From an uncultured Clostridium sp. (GTDB lineage Bacteria > Bacillota > Clostridia > Lachnospirales > Lachnospiraceae), in NCBI RefSeq assembly GCF_900547735.1, contig NZ_URHZ01000019.1, forward strand, positions 12,831 through 76,830: a DNA stretch of 64,000 nucleotides, written 5' to 3'. This document shows, one piece after another, positions 24,431 through 32,694 of the stretch. Within the stretch, counting starts at the first letter, position 1. Each line of letters starts with the position of its first letter. The notes beneath the pieces were generated by a model. The model did not search any database. It saw nothing but the letters and a program-made list of their open reading frames with translations, and was not told the DNA's origin. Both the position numbers and the translations under genes were made by a program.

Positions 24431-26368
24431 CTAATATGCCTTTACGGTCCGTTTCCTTACAGGTATCAGGACTCCCCGGCCTTTCACCTCCGCCTCCAAA
24501 CGGCAGGCGCACTTTCTCACCAGAAAATCGGTCTGGACGATTCTTATGTTTTTTTGTATCATATCCATCATCCTGTATTCCTTTTGCGTTCTGCCGGCCA
24601 GCAGAAGAAGCAGCTTAAGATATGCCTGATAATCAAATCCCCTCCCTTCTTTGCCGGAATCCTCCGCCTTGCCTAAAACAGCAATACCTTCCCCGGCTAA
24701 TCCCGACAGAGAAACCTTCCAGTCATCTCTCTGCTTTACAAAAGGGACTTTTCCGCCCCTCAAAAGGATACTTACATCCTCAATGGATTCAGCCAGCGCC
24801 CAGACGGTGAGAATAAAGAAGGTTGTGACCGCCACGAGCGGAGCGAGCCCCGACGCACCGGTTATGGCAATCGCCAGTTGTTCCGCCTCAGCCCTTTTCT
24901 CTGTATTCCCCAGCAGATATAAGAGATTCATTGCCTCCCTCACCGCCACGATTCTGTTTACGGCCGCCTTCAGGTTCCCTCGGTCCGTATCCTTACCAGA
25001 CAAAAGGTATTCCTGCTCATATTTCACCGGCCGCTCCTGCTCTGAGAGAAAATTGGTGAAAAACGAGGCGGCGTACTCATGGATCAGCGCCATATCCAGA
25101 AGGTTACTTCCTGTCTCCTCCTCACCGTCATGGCCGCCGCGCAGTTCCGTAACCGAAGGAAATTGTGATGTATCCACTCTGTCCCCGGACACCTCTTTTC
25201 CTTCCGGCACAACAATTGACAGCAAATCAGTACCTGCCAGACGGCTGAGTGATTCCAGGACATTCAGCTTTTTCCTGTCTTTTATTCCGGTTTTCTCAAA
25301 CCGTGTATCCACTCTGAATCTGCCGGTAACTGTGAGTACCTTTCTCCAAAGACGTTCTTCATCCAGCTCATCATCATCGTCATCCGGTTCCCAGGAATCT
25401 ATATACTCCTGAACCTCCTCCGCCTTTTCAATCGCGGCTTTGACGATCTCTTTATTCTCCCCGGCCGTTGTTTCCGTCTGTTTCACTTCCTTCCGTCTGC
25501 TTCCCTCACTGTCGGTATAAGAACGGTAACTGTCCATCTCTTCCGTCACCAGTTCCCAGGTCTGGGGCTGAAGATCGTTACGGCGTTTCTCCGCCCTCTG
25601 TTCCGTTTCTTTGACCACTGTTTCCAGTTCCTCCGCCTTCTCCTCATATTTGCGGACGAGAGCCGGGATTTTACCCAGCTCCCGTTCCAGCTTTCCGGCC
25701 GTACGTATGAATCCGGAACCATTTCCGTCTTCAAGCTGTTCATTTCCTTTCTCCAGGTACTCCCTCTGCCTTTTCAGGTTTTCTCCAATCTCCTCCACAA
25801 TTCGTTCCAGTTCCAAAAGGCGCCGGCCGTTTTCCTGATATTCCTCCGCAACGGCTCCCAGACTCTCAGCCTCTTTTATTCCATCCGCCATCTCATTCAG
25901 CGCACCCGGTTCTTTTTCCATGTTCCAGACTCCGAGCCTCATGTAATCAAGTATCTCCTTCTCGAACCAGCGGCCTTCCTCCTCCGCAATACCCGTGATC
26001 TTTGAAACGCTCAGTTCCCTGTCCCCGACCGGATAAAACGGCACAGCATTAAAATAGCCCTCCAGATACGGCTCCATCTCCGCAGCCAGCCCCTCATCAT
26101 CTTCATATTCCAGCGCAAAGATCCTGTACTGCTCCCACACATCCCTGTGATATTTGCTCATCAGGGAGTCAAGGGAAGAATCGAGTGCCATCTGCACATA
26201 CCAACCGGTTCCCGCTGTCCTGGCAGACTCAAAAAGTCCTCCCATGAGAGCACAGATACAGGTTAAGGTAAGACTTAAAAATACGGTAATACTTCCATCT
26301 GCCGCCCCGGGTATCTTCCCCAAACACGGTTTTCTTATAGTCAAATGCCGCCTGATACAATGCAGCAC
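24431..26368 (-). CDS. DUF5702 TadG-like pilus-locus protein
   Basis: The product is 645 residues from a GTG at 26368 that overlaps the pilin stop by one base (TAGTG), with GGAGG 7 bases upstream. An N-terminal membrane helix (GSITVFLSLTLTCICALMGG, about 25-46) is followed by a long charged coiled-coil-rich domain (about 150-330) and a helical C-terminal part with hydrophobic stretches near 510-535. This matches DUF5702 proteins found downstream of Flp pilin genes in Lachnospiraceae, which occupy the place of TadG. Probably an extracytoplasmic anchoring or assembly component. Confidence 0.8.
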   Translation of the reverse strand: MLHCIRRHLTIRKPCLGKIPGAADGSITVFLSLTLTCICALMGGLFESARTAGTGWYVQMALDSSLDSLMSKYHRDVWEQYRIFALEYEDDEGLAAEMEPYLEGYFNAVPFYPVGDRELSVSKITGIAEEEGRWFEKEILDYMRLGVWNMEKEPGALNEMADGIKEAESLGAVAEEYQENGRRLLELERIVEEIGENLKRQREYLEKGNEQLEDGNGSGFIRTAGKLERELGKIPALVRKYEEKAEELETVVKETEQRAEKRRNDLQPQTWELVTEEMDSYRSYTDSEGSRRKEVKQTETTAGENKEIVKAAIEKAEEVQEYIDSWEPDDDDDELDEERLWRKVLTVTGRFRVDTRFEKTGIKDRKKLNVLESLSRLAGTDLLSIVVPEGKEVSGDRVDTSQFPSVTELRGGHDGEEETGSNLLDMALIHEYAASFFTNFLSEQERPVKYEQEYLLSGKDTDRGNLKAAVNRIVAVREAMNLLYLLGNTEKRAEAEQLAIAITGASGLAPLVAVTTFFILTVWALAESIEDVSILLRGGKVPFVKQRDDWKVSLSGLAGEGIAVLGKAEDSGKEGRGFDYQAYLKLLLLLAGRTQKEYRMMDMIQKNIRIVQTDFLVRKCACRLEAEVKGRGVLIPVRKRTVKAY

Positions 26369-26547
26369 TAGTAAACCTCCTTCGACTTGTTATTAATCTG
26401 TTTGAATATATTGTTGAGCAGTGTATTAATCTGGGTCTTAAAAATCAGGACCAGGCCAATCACCACGACGAGCAGCAGAACTATCTCTATCACGGTTACC
26501 CCATTCTCATCGTACCAGAACGCCATTACTTCATTTTTTAATCTCAT
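26368..26547 (-). CDS. flp: Flp1-type type IVb pilin
   Basis: The product is 59 residues from the ATG at 26547 (GAGGAGAG upstream). A short leader ends in DENG, followed by VTVIEIVLLL: cleavage after Gly would put the conserved Glu at position 5, as in type IVb prepilins. One hydrophobic helix and a short Asn/Lys-rich tail follow. It is the likely major subunit of the pilus. It lies between tadC and the DUF5702 gene and overlaps the latter. Confidence 0.88.
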   Translation of the reverse strand: MRLKNEVMAFWYDENGVTVIEIVLLLVVVIGLVLIFKTQINTLLNNIFKQINNKSKEVY

Positions 26548-26569
26548 ACATTCTCTCCTCTCCGGTATA

Positions 26570-27784
26570 TCAGATTCCAAAAGTCAAAAAGGCCGGAACC
26601 GATATCATCACCATCACAATCATCAGCATCATAAACAAGGGCAGAAGAAGCTTCGTGGAGGCCTCCTCCCCCAGCCTCCTGGCAAGATTCTTTCTTTGTT
26701 CAAAAGCATTCTCCATCTCCGTTTCCAGAATTGGCTCAAGGCTCTTAGAGCCGTTTTTCACGTTCTGTTCCAGTATCCCGGCCAGTTTCCTGTAGGGAAG
26801 CACTCTGCAGCGGTTGCCAAATTCCGAGTAGGCCCGTATTTCCGGCACTCCTCTCTGCATCTGGTGATAGGCTGCCGCCATTTCTTCATAGGCCGCCCTC
26901 TTTCCATTTTCCTCTACCGCCTGCACATAATCCGCCACTATCTTTTCCCAGGCCTTTCTTACCGGAAGACCGGCTCCCAGAAACACCACGAGCCTGGACA
27001 GGATCTCGGAATAGTCCATCATCATCTGCCGTTCCCTGTTTTTCTTTTCCTCCTTTTCCTTCTGTCTGTCCTTAAAGGGCAACAGAATCGCCGCCAATAC
27101 GCCGAGCAGCGGAAATGCCAGGTAATCCCGTCCCTTGTTCACGGTATAGGATATATCCTCCCCATCAAACTGAGCGGGCAGAAGAAATACTTCCGAGTGC
27201 TTCTGCTTCTCTTCCTCCTCGGCCAGGAACCGCTTAAAAGCCGCAATCTTTTTCTCTTCCGCCGAGCCTCCCGGCGGAAAAACCGTCAGCCGGAATATGT
27301 ATTCTTCGGAATACTCTCCCGCCCTCAATCTGGCCGTCAATATCGTCTCCGTGCCGTTCTCAGGACAGTCTCTGTTGAAAACTTCCCCGGATGGGCTGAT
27401 TAGTTCCGTATCCTCCGGCTGCCACTGTACGGCCACTCCATATTCATCCAGCCAGGAAGCCAGCTTCAGATTACCCCGCACCCGTTCCAGTGATTCATTG
27501 TCCCCTGATATTTCTGCGGATAATTCCTCTACGGCTGATTGGATAGCCTGCGCTGCCTCCTCTCCGGTATACTGCCGCTCTCCAATTCTTACGTCCACGG
27601 GTGTCTTTTCCGTAAGCAGGCCTTTTACGATAACAATCTGTTCTTTTTCCCCCTGGCCATAGGAATTTCTCCCAATTCCACGTCCTCCGGCTAATCCCGG
27701 CTCCTGCCTGTCCACAAAAAAGCAGGCCAGGCCAAGAATTATCCCCAAAATGACACAGATAACCTGTCGTTTTTCCACCTTCAT
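26570..27784 (-). CDS. tadC: TadC-type T2SS F-family membrane protein with large N-terminal domain
   Basis: The product is 404 residues. An N-terminal membrane helix (about 8-24) is followed by an outer domain of about 190 residues that is not part of classical TadC, a second helix near 220, and then a T2SSF domain (DYSEILSRLVVFLGAGLPVRKAWEKI onward, cut here) with C-terminal helices. TadB and TadC form the inner-membrane platform of the tad pilus. The extra N-terminal domain is usual in Lachnospiraceae homologues. The ribosome site is weak, and a purine-rich spacer of 177 bases separates it from tadB. Confidence 0.85.
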   Translation of the reverse strand: MKVEKRQVICVILGIILGLACFFVDRQEPGLAGGRGIGRNSYGQGEKEQIVIVKGLLTEKTPVDVRIGERQYTGEEAAQAIQSAVEELSAEISGDNESLERVRGNLKLASWLDEYGVAVQWQPEDTELISPSGEVFNRDCPENGTETILTARLRAGEYSEEYIFRLTVFPPGGSAEEKKIAAFKRFLAEEEEKQKHSEVFLLPAQFDGEDISYTVNKGRDYLAFPLLGVLAAILLPFKDRQKEKEEKKNRERQMMMDYSEILSRLVVFLGAGLPVRKAWEKIVADYVQAVEENGKRAAYEEMAAAYHQMQRGVPEIRAYSEFGNRCRVLPYRKLAGILEQNVKNGSKSLEPILETEMENAFEQRKNLARRLGEEASTKLLLPLFMMLMIVMVMISVPAFLTFGI

Positions 27785-27961
27785 CGTTCCATCTCATCTC
27801 CATCTTCTTAAGATCCATTCCCTTTCCCTTTTTGTTCCATTTCTTTTTGTTACACCTCTTTCTGCTTTCTTCTGTTCCCTTTTCGGCTCTTCATTCAAGC
27901 CTTTTCCCGGATTTCTTTTCGATTTTTTCGCTCTTTCCCTTTTGTTATTCCGCCTTTATCA
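27785..27961 (-). other. Polypurine spacer between tadB and tadC
   Basis: On the transcribed (minus) strand this 177-base gap is dominated by A and G (runs such as AAAAGGGAAAGAG and AAAGGGAAAGGG). It holds only very short reading frames (14 codons or fewer) without conserved features. It may be an unstructured ribosome-accessible leader for tadC. I see no terminator in it. Confidence 0.6.
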
Positions 27962-28903
27962 CTAAAGCTCAATATTCAGTATCTTCAACGCCAGAAAACA
28001 GGCGGTCACATACACAATAAGACATCCCGTCATCACCACCCGCCCCGCCGTTGTCACATACATCTGTGAAAAGAAGCCGGGCGATGAAAACTCGATATAG
28101 AAAACAATAAAATAAGGAACCAGGTTCATAATCTTCTGTTCAAACTGCTTTTCGGCCGTCATCGTCAGAATCTCCTCCCGGACCTGCAGGCGGTCGCTGA
28201 TCACATGAACCGTATGGTCGACGACGGAGACAAGTTCTCCCCTGCTCCTCTTGGAAACGGCAAATATCTCGGCAAAGTTCTTTATCTCCTCCAATCCGCT
28301 TCTTCCTGCGAACTCGGCCAGCAGCGTTTCTATCGTCCTGTTCATTCTCAACTGGTATGAGATGTAGGAGAATTCCACCGTGATCATCCCTTCCGCCCCA
28401 TATAGCTCCTCCAGTTCCCGCAGACTTGCGGCAAAAGCATTCTCTACGGAGTAGCCCGCCCCCAGGGAGGAGGACAGAATCAGCACGGCCTCTTTAAACT
28501 GCTGCCTGAGCGCCTCCTTTCTCCGCACCGCCAGCTCCTTCCTTTTTATTAACGGATAGAGAATTCCCAGAGGAAGAAAAATCAGAAAAGCCGCTATACT
28601 TCTGTAAAATACATACGCCGTTGCGGCACAGGCTGCGGTTCCTCCGGCCGCATACGTAAACCACTCCCGGCCCGAAAGACTGTATCTGTCATATACCGCC
28701 TGGCCGCCTGCTTTAATCCGGCGTTCCGGCCGCTCCTGTTTCCGCCTCCCGATAGGTTTACTTATCCAGGCCCGCGGCCCGCAGTTTCTCTCTCCGCCGC
28801 AGTTCGCCCACCTTTTCCAGCGTGCCTTCCACCCGCTTCCGGTCCTTTCCCTCTCTCTCCCGGAAGGTAAAGATTGGTTCCAGCATGACTTGTCCCTCCT
28901 CAC
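27962..28903 (-). CDS. tadB: TadB-type T2SS F-family membrane protein; start uncertain
   Basis: The frame encodes a T2SSF protein: an N-terminal helix pair after YSLSGREW, then the cytoplasmic domain (QQFKEAVLILSSSLGAGYS onward) and two C-terminal helices. The only standard start before the conserved part is the GTG at 28903, which would overlap tadA by 146 bases and has no good ribosome site. Between the tadA stop (28758) and the YSLSGREW segment there is no ATG, GTG or TTG. A later GTG with AGGAAGGAG upstream would remove the N-terminal helices. A non-standard ATT/ATA start or a frameshift from tadA are alternatives. Confidence 0.8.
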   Translation of the reverse strand: MRRDKSCWNQSLPSGRERERTGSGWKARWKRWANCGGERNCGPRAWISKPIGRRKQERPERRIKAGGQAVYDRYSLSGREWFTYAAGGTAACAATAYVFYRSIAAFLIFLPLGILYPLIKRKELAVRRKEALRQQFKEAVLILSSSLGAGYSVENAFAASLRELEELYGAEGMITVEFSYISYQLRMNRTIETLLAEFAGRSGLEEIKNFAEIFAVSKRSRGELVSVVDHTVHVISDRLQVREEILTMTAEKQFEQKIMNLVPYFIVFYIEFSSPGFFSQMYVTTAGRVVMTGCLIVYVTACFLALKILNIEL

Positions 28904-30050
28904 ATCCCGTCACCTCCGATATCTCCAGAACTTTTCTGCTCTTATCGCGCAGTCTTCCCACATGTACCATTAACTCCACCGCCGAGGCGATTTGATTTCT
29001 CACTGCGGCCAGGGGCAGATCCGCGGCCATCAGGACCATCGTCTCCAGGCGCGTTATCATGTCCTTCGGGCTGTTCCCGTGGCCGGTAGAAACGGAGCCG
29101 TCATGGCCCGTATTCATGGCCTGGAGCATCTCCAGGGCCTCCGCTCCCCTGACCTCGCCCACCAGAATCCGGTCCGGCCTCATGCGCAGGCTGGCCTTTA
29201 TCAAATCTCTGACCGAAATCTCCCTGCTGCCATCCCGGTTCTCAACCCTCGTTTCCAGACGGACCAGATTGGGGATATGGCGTATCTGCAGCTCCGCGGA
29301 ATCTTCAATCGTGATGATTCTCTCATCTTCCGGTATAAACTCCGACAGGGCGTTTAAAAACGTGGTTTTTCCGGAGCCCGTCCCGCCGCTCACAAAAATG
29401 TTGTACCCTGCCCTTACCGCTGTCTTTAAAAACTGCGCCCCCTCCCTGGTGATGCTGCCCAGGCCGATCAGCTTATCCATTGTGATAGGCTCCGGGAACT
29501 TCCTGATGGTCAGGACCGGGCCGTCAATTGCCACGGGCGCAAGTACCACATGTACCCTGGAACCGTCCTCCAGCCTGGCGTCCGCGATCGGGGAGGAGAG
29601 GTTTACCGTCCGGTTCACCCGGCTGACAATCTGCTGGATCAGGTCTTCAAGCTGCTCCGCCGAGTCGAAAGTCCGTTCGGAGCGGCTGATCCGGCCGCCC
29701 TTTTCTACAAATACGTGATCCGTTCCATTAACCATGATTTCCGTTATCTCCGGATCATCCACCAGCTCCTGCAGAATGTCCAGACGTCTGAACGAATCGA
29801 ACAGTTCTTTCTTCAGTCGGAGCCTTGCTTTCAGGGTCAGATATGTCTCCTCGGCCTCCTTGAGGACAGCGCTGTCAATCATCTCGCGCAGCTCCTCATC
29901 CTCCACCTGCATCCTCCCTTCCAGTTCGGCCATCATCTTTGCCCTGAGCCTGTTTTTCCGCTCCTTTTCCTCTGTTATAACCGCCGTGTCTATGGCTGTC
30001 TCCTGCCCCCTCTCAAAAGCTGTCTCACATAGTCTCCCAGTTCTCCCCAT
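28758..30050 (-). CDS. tadA: CpaF/TadA-family pilus assembly ATPase
   Basis: The product is 430 residues. The CpaF-type secretion ATPase core is clear: MVNGTDHVFVEKGG, Walker A SGGTGSGKTT, the Asp box TIEDSAEL, Walker B-type GEVRGAEAL, and the His box TGHDGSVSTGH. It powers pilus extrusion at the inner membrane. The ATG at 30050 overlaps tadZ by 61 bases and has a weak ribosome site, so a later start is possible. Length fits the family. Confidence 0.92.
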   Translation of the reverse strand: MGRTGRLCETAFERGQETAIDTAVITEEKERKNRLRAKMMAELEGRMQVEDEELREMIDSAVLKEAEETYLTLKARLRLKKELFDSFRRLDILQELVDDPEITEIMVNGTDHVFVEKGGRISRSERTFDSAEQLEDLIQQIVSRVNRTVNLSSPIADARLEDGSRVHVVLAPVAIDGPVLTIRKFPEPITMDKLIGLGSITREGAQFLKTAVRAGYNIFVSGGTGSGKTTFLNALSEFIPEDERIITIEDSAELQIRHIPNLVRLETRVENRDGSREISVRDLIKASLRMRPDRILVGEVRGAEALEMLQAMNTGHDGSVSTGHGNSPKDMITRLETMVLMAADLPLAAVRNQIASAVELMVHVGRLRDKSRKVLEISEVTGCEEGQVMLEPIFTFREREGKDRKRVEGTLEKVGELRRREKLRAAGLDK

Positions 30051-31000
30051 AAAAGCTGTTCCAGATAATTCTCCCTCCGCCCGAAGCTGCTGTGATAGGG
30101 GAGTCTCAGCTTCCTGATTTTGTCTTTCACCGCCTCATTCCCGGATACGTCCAGGTAGTGTTCGAATTCCTCCAGCTTGGCAAGGGATACGCTGTCCTCC
30201 TTGATCGGCATATAGATAACGGAGCACAGTTCCATCAGGCCGGAGGCAAACTTCCCCAGGCTCCCGATATCCAGGATAATGCTCTCGTAGCCGCTTTCGC
30301 ATGCTATCTTCTCAATCAGTCCGGCCACCTGCTCCGTATCGGTCTGGGCAAGGTCCTCCGGGTAACGCACGGGAGGCACGTAGTCTAACGCATTGATGGA
30401 ATGTACCACGCTGTTCAGCCGGAGAAGGTTATAACTGCCCTGGGTGTAAAAATACAGCAGATCCGATAAATCCTCCCTGTATTCCTCCCTGGTCAGAACG
30501 GACAGGCCGGAACACTCCTCCAGGTTCAGGTACAGGGTCCGCCCCTCCTGGGCCAGAAGCTGCCCCATCGTGAGCGCCAGGGAGGTCTTCAGGCATCGGC
30601 CCACCGGTGAATAAATCCCCAGTATCTTTGCCGCCGTCCCCAGGGCCGGGCCGACCGGAAGATCCGTCTCCTTCTCACAGTAGCAGGCCATCACCTCCCG
30701 GATAATATTCTCACTGGACTGATACTTGTAAACACTCGGATACTCCATATCGGCCTGCACCGTCTCCCCGTCCGCCAGCCGGATCACCCTGCCCGCGCCG
30801 AGCGCCTCCGCCTCCTCACGGCTGACCGCGCTGCTGAGTAAAAGCAGCTCCACCGGATTGTCCTTTGCATAGCTTCTCAGCCTGTCGAAAGAGGAGAAGG
30901 CAAGCACCTCAAAGGGAATCTTCTCTTTCTGGTTCACCACATCCGCAAACCTCGCCGCATAGAGCGGGTCTACGTCATAAATTGCCATAACATGTCTCAT
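29990..31000 (-). CDS. tadZ: TadZ/CpaE-like ParA-family protein
   Basis: The product is 336 residues from the ATG at 31000 (GGAGG upstream; the frame is open further 5' into the peptidase gene). An N-terminal receiver-like domain (about 1-120) is followed by an atypical ParA ATPase domain whose P-loop region reads YSPVGRCLKTSLA. The ILDIGSLG strand stands where Walker B is expected. TadZ proteins place the pilus machine at its site on the membrane. It overlaps the peptidase stop by 4 bases (ATGA). Confidence 0.82.
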   Translation of the reverse strand: MRHVMAIYDVDPLYAARFADVVNQKEKIPFEVLAFSSFDRLRSYAKDNPVELLLLSSAVSREEAEALGAGRVIRLADGETVQADMEYPSVYKYQSSENIIREVMACYCEKETDLPVGPALGTAAKILGIYSPVGRCLKTSLALTMGQLLAQEGRTLYLNLEECSGLSVLTREEYREDLSDLLYFYTQGSYNLLRLNSVVHSINALDYVPPVRYPEDLAQTDTEQVAGLIEKIACESGYESIILDIGSLGKFASGLMELCSVIYMPIKEDSVSLAKLEEFEHYLDVSGNEAVKDKIRKLRLPYHSSFGRRENYLEQLLWGELGDYVRQLLRGGRRQP

Positions 31001-31539
31001 ACCATGCCTCCGTTCACCGCCAGCCAGAGACAGTACCCGCACCACAGGAAGGGGACGAAGCAGAGTCCCGCTCCATCCTGCCCGCATGCGCAGTAATAGG
31101 GTAGAATGCACTCTGTCCGGAATATATTTTTCATGTAATTCAGGAAATATCTGATACGATTTAAAAGAATGCGCTTTCGCAGCATATAGATGAAAGACCA
31201 CGCGGCCGCGGCCGCCAGACCATAGAATATAATTTGAAACCCTCTGTCCATGCCCAGGTATCCGGCCGTCACCGCCATCACCTTAATATCCCCGGCCCCC
31301 ATCATCCTGAACAGAAAGAGCGGAAAGAGCACACCGGCCGTAAACAGGATCCGGGCAAAAAACAGAATAAAAACCGTCCCTGTCTCCCGGACTCCATACC
31401 CGGAGGACGGCCCCCTGATAAAAACGGCAATTCCAAATGACGCAACACCAAGCAGCACTAAAACATTCGGAATCTTTCCCGTCTTCAGATCGGATAAAGC
31501 ACAGCCCGACAGAAAAAACAGTAACACAAAATCTCCCAC
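30997..31539 (-). CDS. Prepilin peptidase, A24 family (TadV/CpaA), first gene of the tad operon
   Basis: The product is 180 residues from the GTG at 31539 (AAGGAGG 7 bases upstream; a GTG at 31572 has none). The catalytic aspartates are in LSDLKTGKIPN and MGAGDIKVMAV. It has about six membrane segments. It cleaves Flp-type leaders. It heads the operon behind the promoter at 31744-31772, with a leader of about 200 bases. Confidence 0.9.
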   Translation of the reverse strand: MGDFVLLFFLSGCALSDLKTGKIPNVLVLLGVASFGIAVFIRGPSSGYGVRETGTVFILFFARILFTAGVLFPLFLFRMMGAGDIKVMAVTAGYLGMDRGFQIIFYGLAAAAAWSFIYMLRKRILLNRIRYFLNYMKNIFRTECILPYYCACGQDGAGLCFVPFLWCGYCLWLAVNGGMV

Positions 31540-31743
31540 CCAATCCCTCCTTCCGAAGCGGCGGTAACGCACCTGCAGCCTGTAATATCAAACGGCAGCC
31601 AATAACACAAAATAGCAATCAAACCGGAAAATAAGTGAAAAACAAATGATATAGATAACAATAAAAGATAAACCACGCTGCGAGACGCAGCAAGAATATT
31701 TGTTACAGGATAGCCTCTGCTAAACTGTGAAGAATGTTTTTTT

Positions 31744-31772
31744 ATTATGAACACTTTTGTCCAAAAAGTCAA
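31744..31772 (-). promoter_or_regulatory. Promoter of the tad operon
   Basis: On the minus strand, TTGACT (31767-31772) and CATAAT (31744-31749) are separated by 17 bases. The roughly 200-base leader contains a small hairpin (GCTGCG/CGCAGC, 31677-31691) without a following T-run. Confidence 0.65.
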
Positions 31773-31851
31773 CTCCCTTTTTCAAAAAAAATCACCAAAA
31801 AACAGGTAAGAATTTTATTCATTTATTCCTCCGGTCCCCGCAGCCTTTACG

Positions 31852-31880
31852 TTGACTGGCTTTCCTAAAAATGATAAAAT
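31852..31880 (+). promoter_or_regulatory. Promoter of the ArsR-family gene
   Basis: TTGACT (31852-31857) and TAAAAT (31875-31880) with 17-base spacing lie 40 bases before the start codon. It is divergent from the tad promoter, 79 bases away. Confidence 0.7.
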
Positions 31881-31919
31881 AGTATTAGTTCAAATTTTTA
31901 AACCAAAGGAGGAAACGCC

Positions 31920-32285
31920 TTGCCCGACGTATTGGAACTGAAAAATTTATTCCACGACTGCATGCCTCTGTTTATCGCGCTCGGCGATGAGATACGGCTG
32001 TCCATTATCGAGTCCCTGACCGATGCGGCCTACAGAACGTGCGGCGGAGATTTCTCGTTGGAAAACTTAAGCCGCCACGGTATGAATGTGCGGGAAATCA
32101 CCGAAAAAACCAGCCTGTCGCGTCCGGCTGTTTCCCATCATTTAAAACTTTTAAAGGATGCCGGGCTGATTTCCATCCGCCGTGAAGGCACCTGTAATTA
32201 TTACTATCTGTCCATCGTCGACAGCACCAGACAGCTCACAAGACTGGGCACAAACCTTCAGTCATTTCTGGGCATGGATGCATAA
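31920..32285 (+). CDS. ArsR-family transcriptional regulator
   Basis: The product is 121 residues from a TTG start with AAAGGAGG 7 bases upstream. It is a winged-helix protein: the region MNVREITEKTSLSRPAVSHH is the recognition helix, followed by LKLLKDAGLISIRREG and the wing. Cys residues at about 15 and 41 could be sensor ligands, but the classical ELCVC metal motif is absent. It is divergent from the tad operon, so either the tad promoter or its own downstream genes may be targets. Confidence 0.88.
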   Translation: MPDVLELKNLFHDCMPLFIALGDEIRLSIIESLTDAAYRTCGGDFSLENLSRHGMNVREITEKTSLSRPAVSHHLKLLKDAGLISIRREGTCNYYYLSIVDSTRQLTRLGTNLQSFLGMDA

Positions 32286-32441
32286 ACTTTCCATTCCTGT
32301 ATATACTAATTACAGCATCCATAAACTGCTGACAAAGCGCATATTTGTCACTGTCCAGCCCCGCGTGTTTGACAATTCATTCCCGCCATCTGCACGCCCA
32401 CGGCCGGACCATTGCACGGATTATACAGGAGTGAAATAATT

Positions 32442-32669
32442 ATGAGATTATCAAGACAGGCAAAACGCAGTATGAAAGCCCGCAGGCTGGATCCGGAACT
32501 TCTGGAAGAGCTTAGGCAGGCTATGGGGACCATTGACACCGCCATCAACCGGTTTGAACAGGTCGTGGATCCCACATTGATCGATTGTTATATTTATGAA
32601 TTAAAAGCTGCGCAGCTTCGCTATCAGTTCCTTCTCCGAAGCATTAAGGAGCAGGAAACTTACGCATAG
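32442..32669 (+). CDS. DUF2508 (YaaL-like) small protein
   Basis: The product is 75 residues from the ATG at 32442 (AGGAG upstream). It is a highly charged helical protein; the pattern LDPELLEELRQAMGTIDTA and a C-terminal YIYELKAAQLRYQFLL match DUF2508 proteins, often near recR/bofA in Firmicutes. Here it lies 25 bases before an alpha-amylase gene. Function unknown. Confidence 0.8.
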   Translation: MRLSRQAKRSMKARRLDPELLEELRQAMGTIDTAINRFEQVVDPTLIDCYIYELKAAQLRYQFLLRSIKEQETYA

Positions 32670-32694
32670 CACACGCTGCCTGGGGAGGACAAGC

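Noticed and set aside
31202..31618. Alternative minus-strand frames before the first prepilin peptidase
   Set aside because: They overlap the peptidase in another frame, lack ribosome sites and have no membrane or catalytic pattern.
31540..31743. Possible c-di-GMP or other riboswitch in the tad operon leader
   Set aside because: A small GCTGCG/CGCAGC hairpin and a GGCTATCCTGTAAC string looked suggestive, but the conserved cores of the c-di-GMP-I and -II aptamers are absent.
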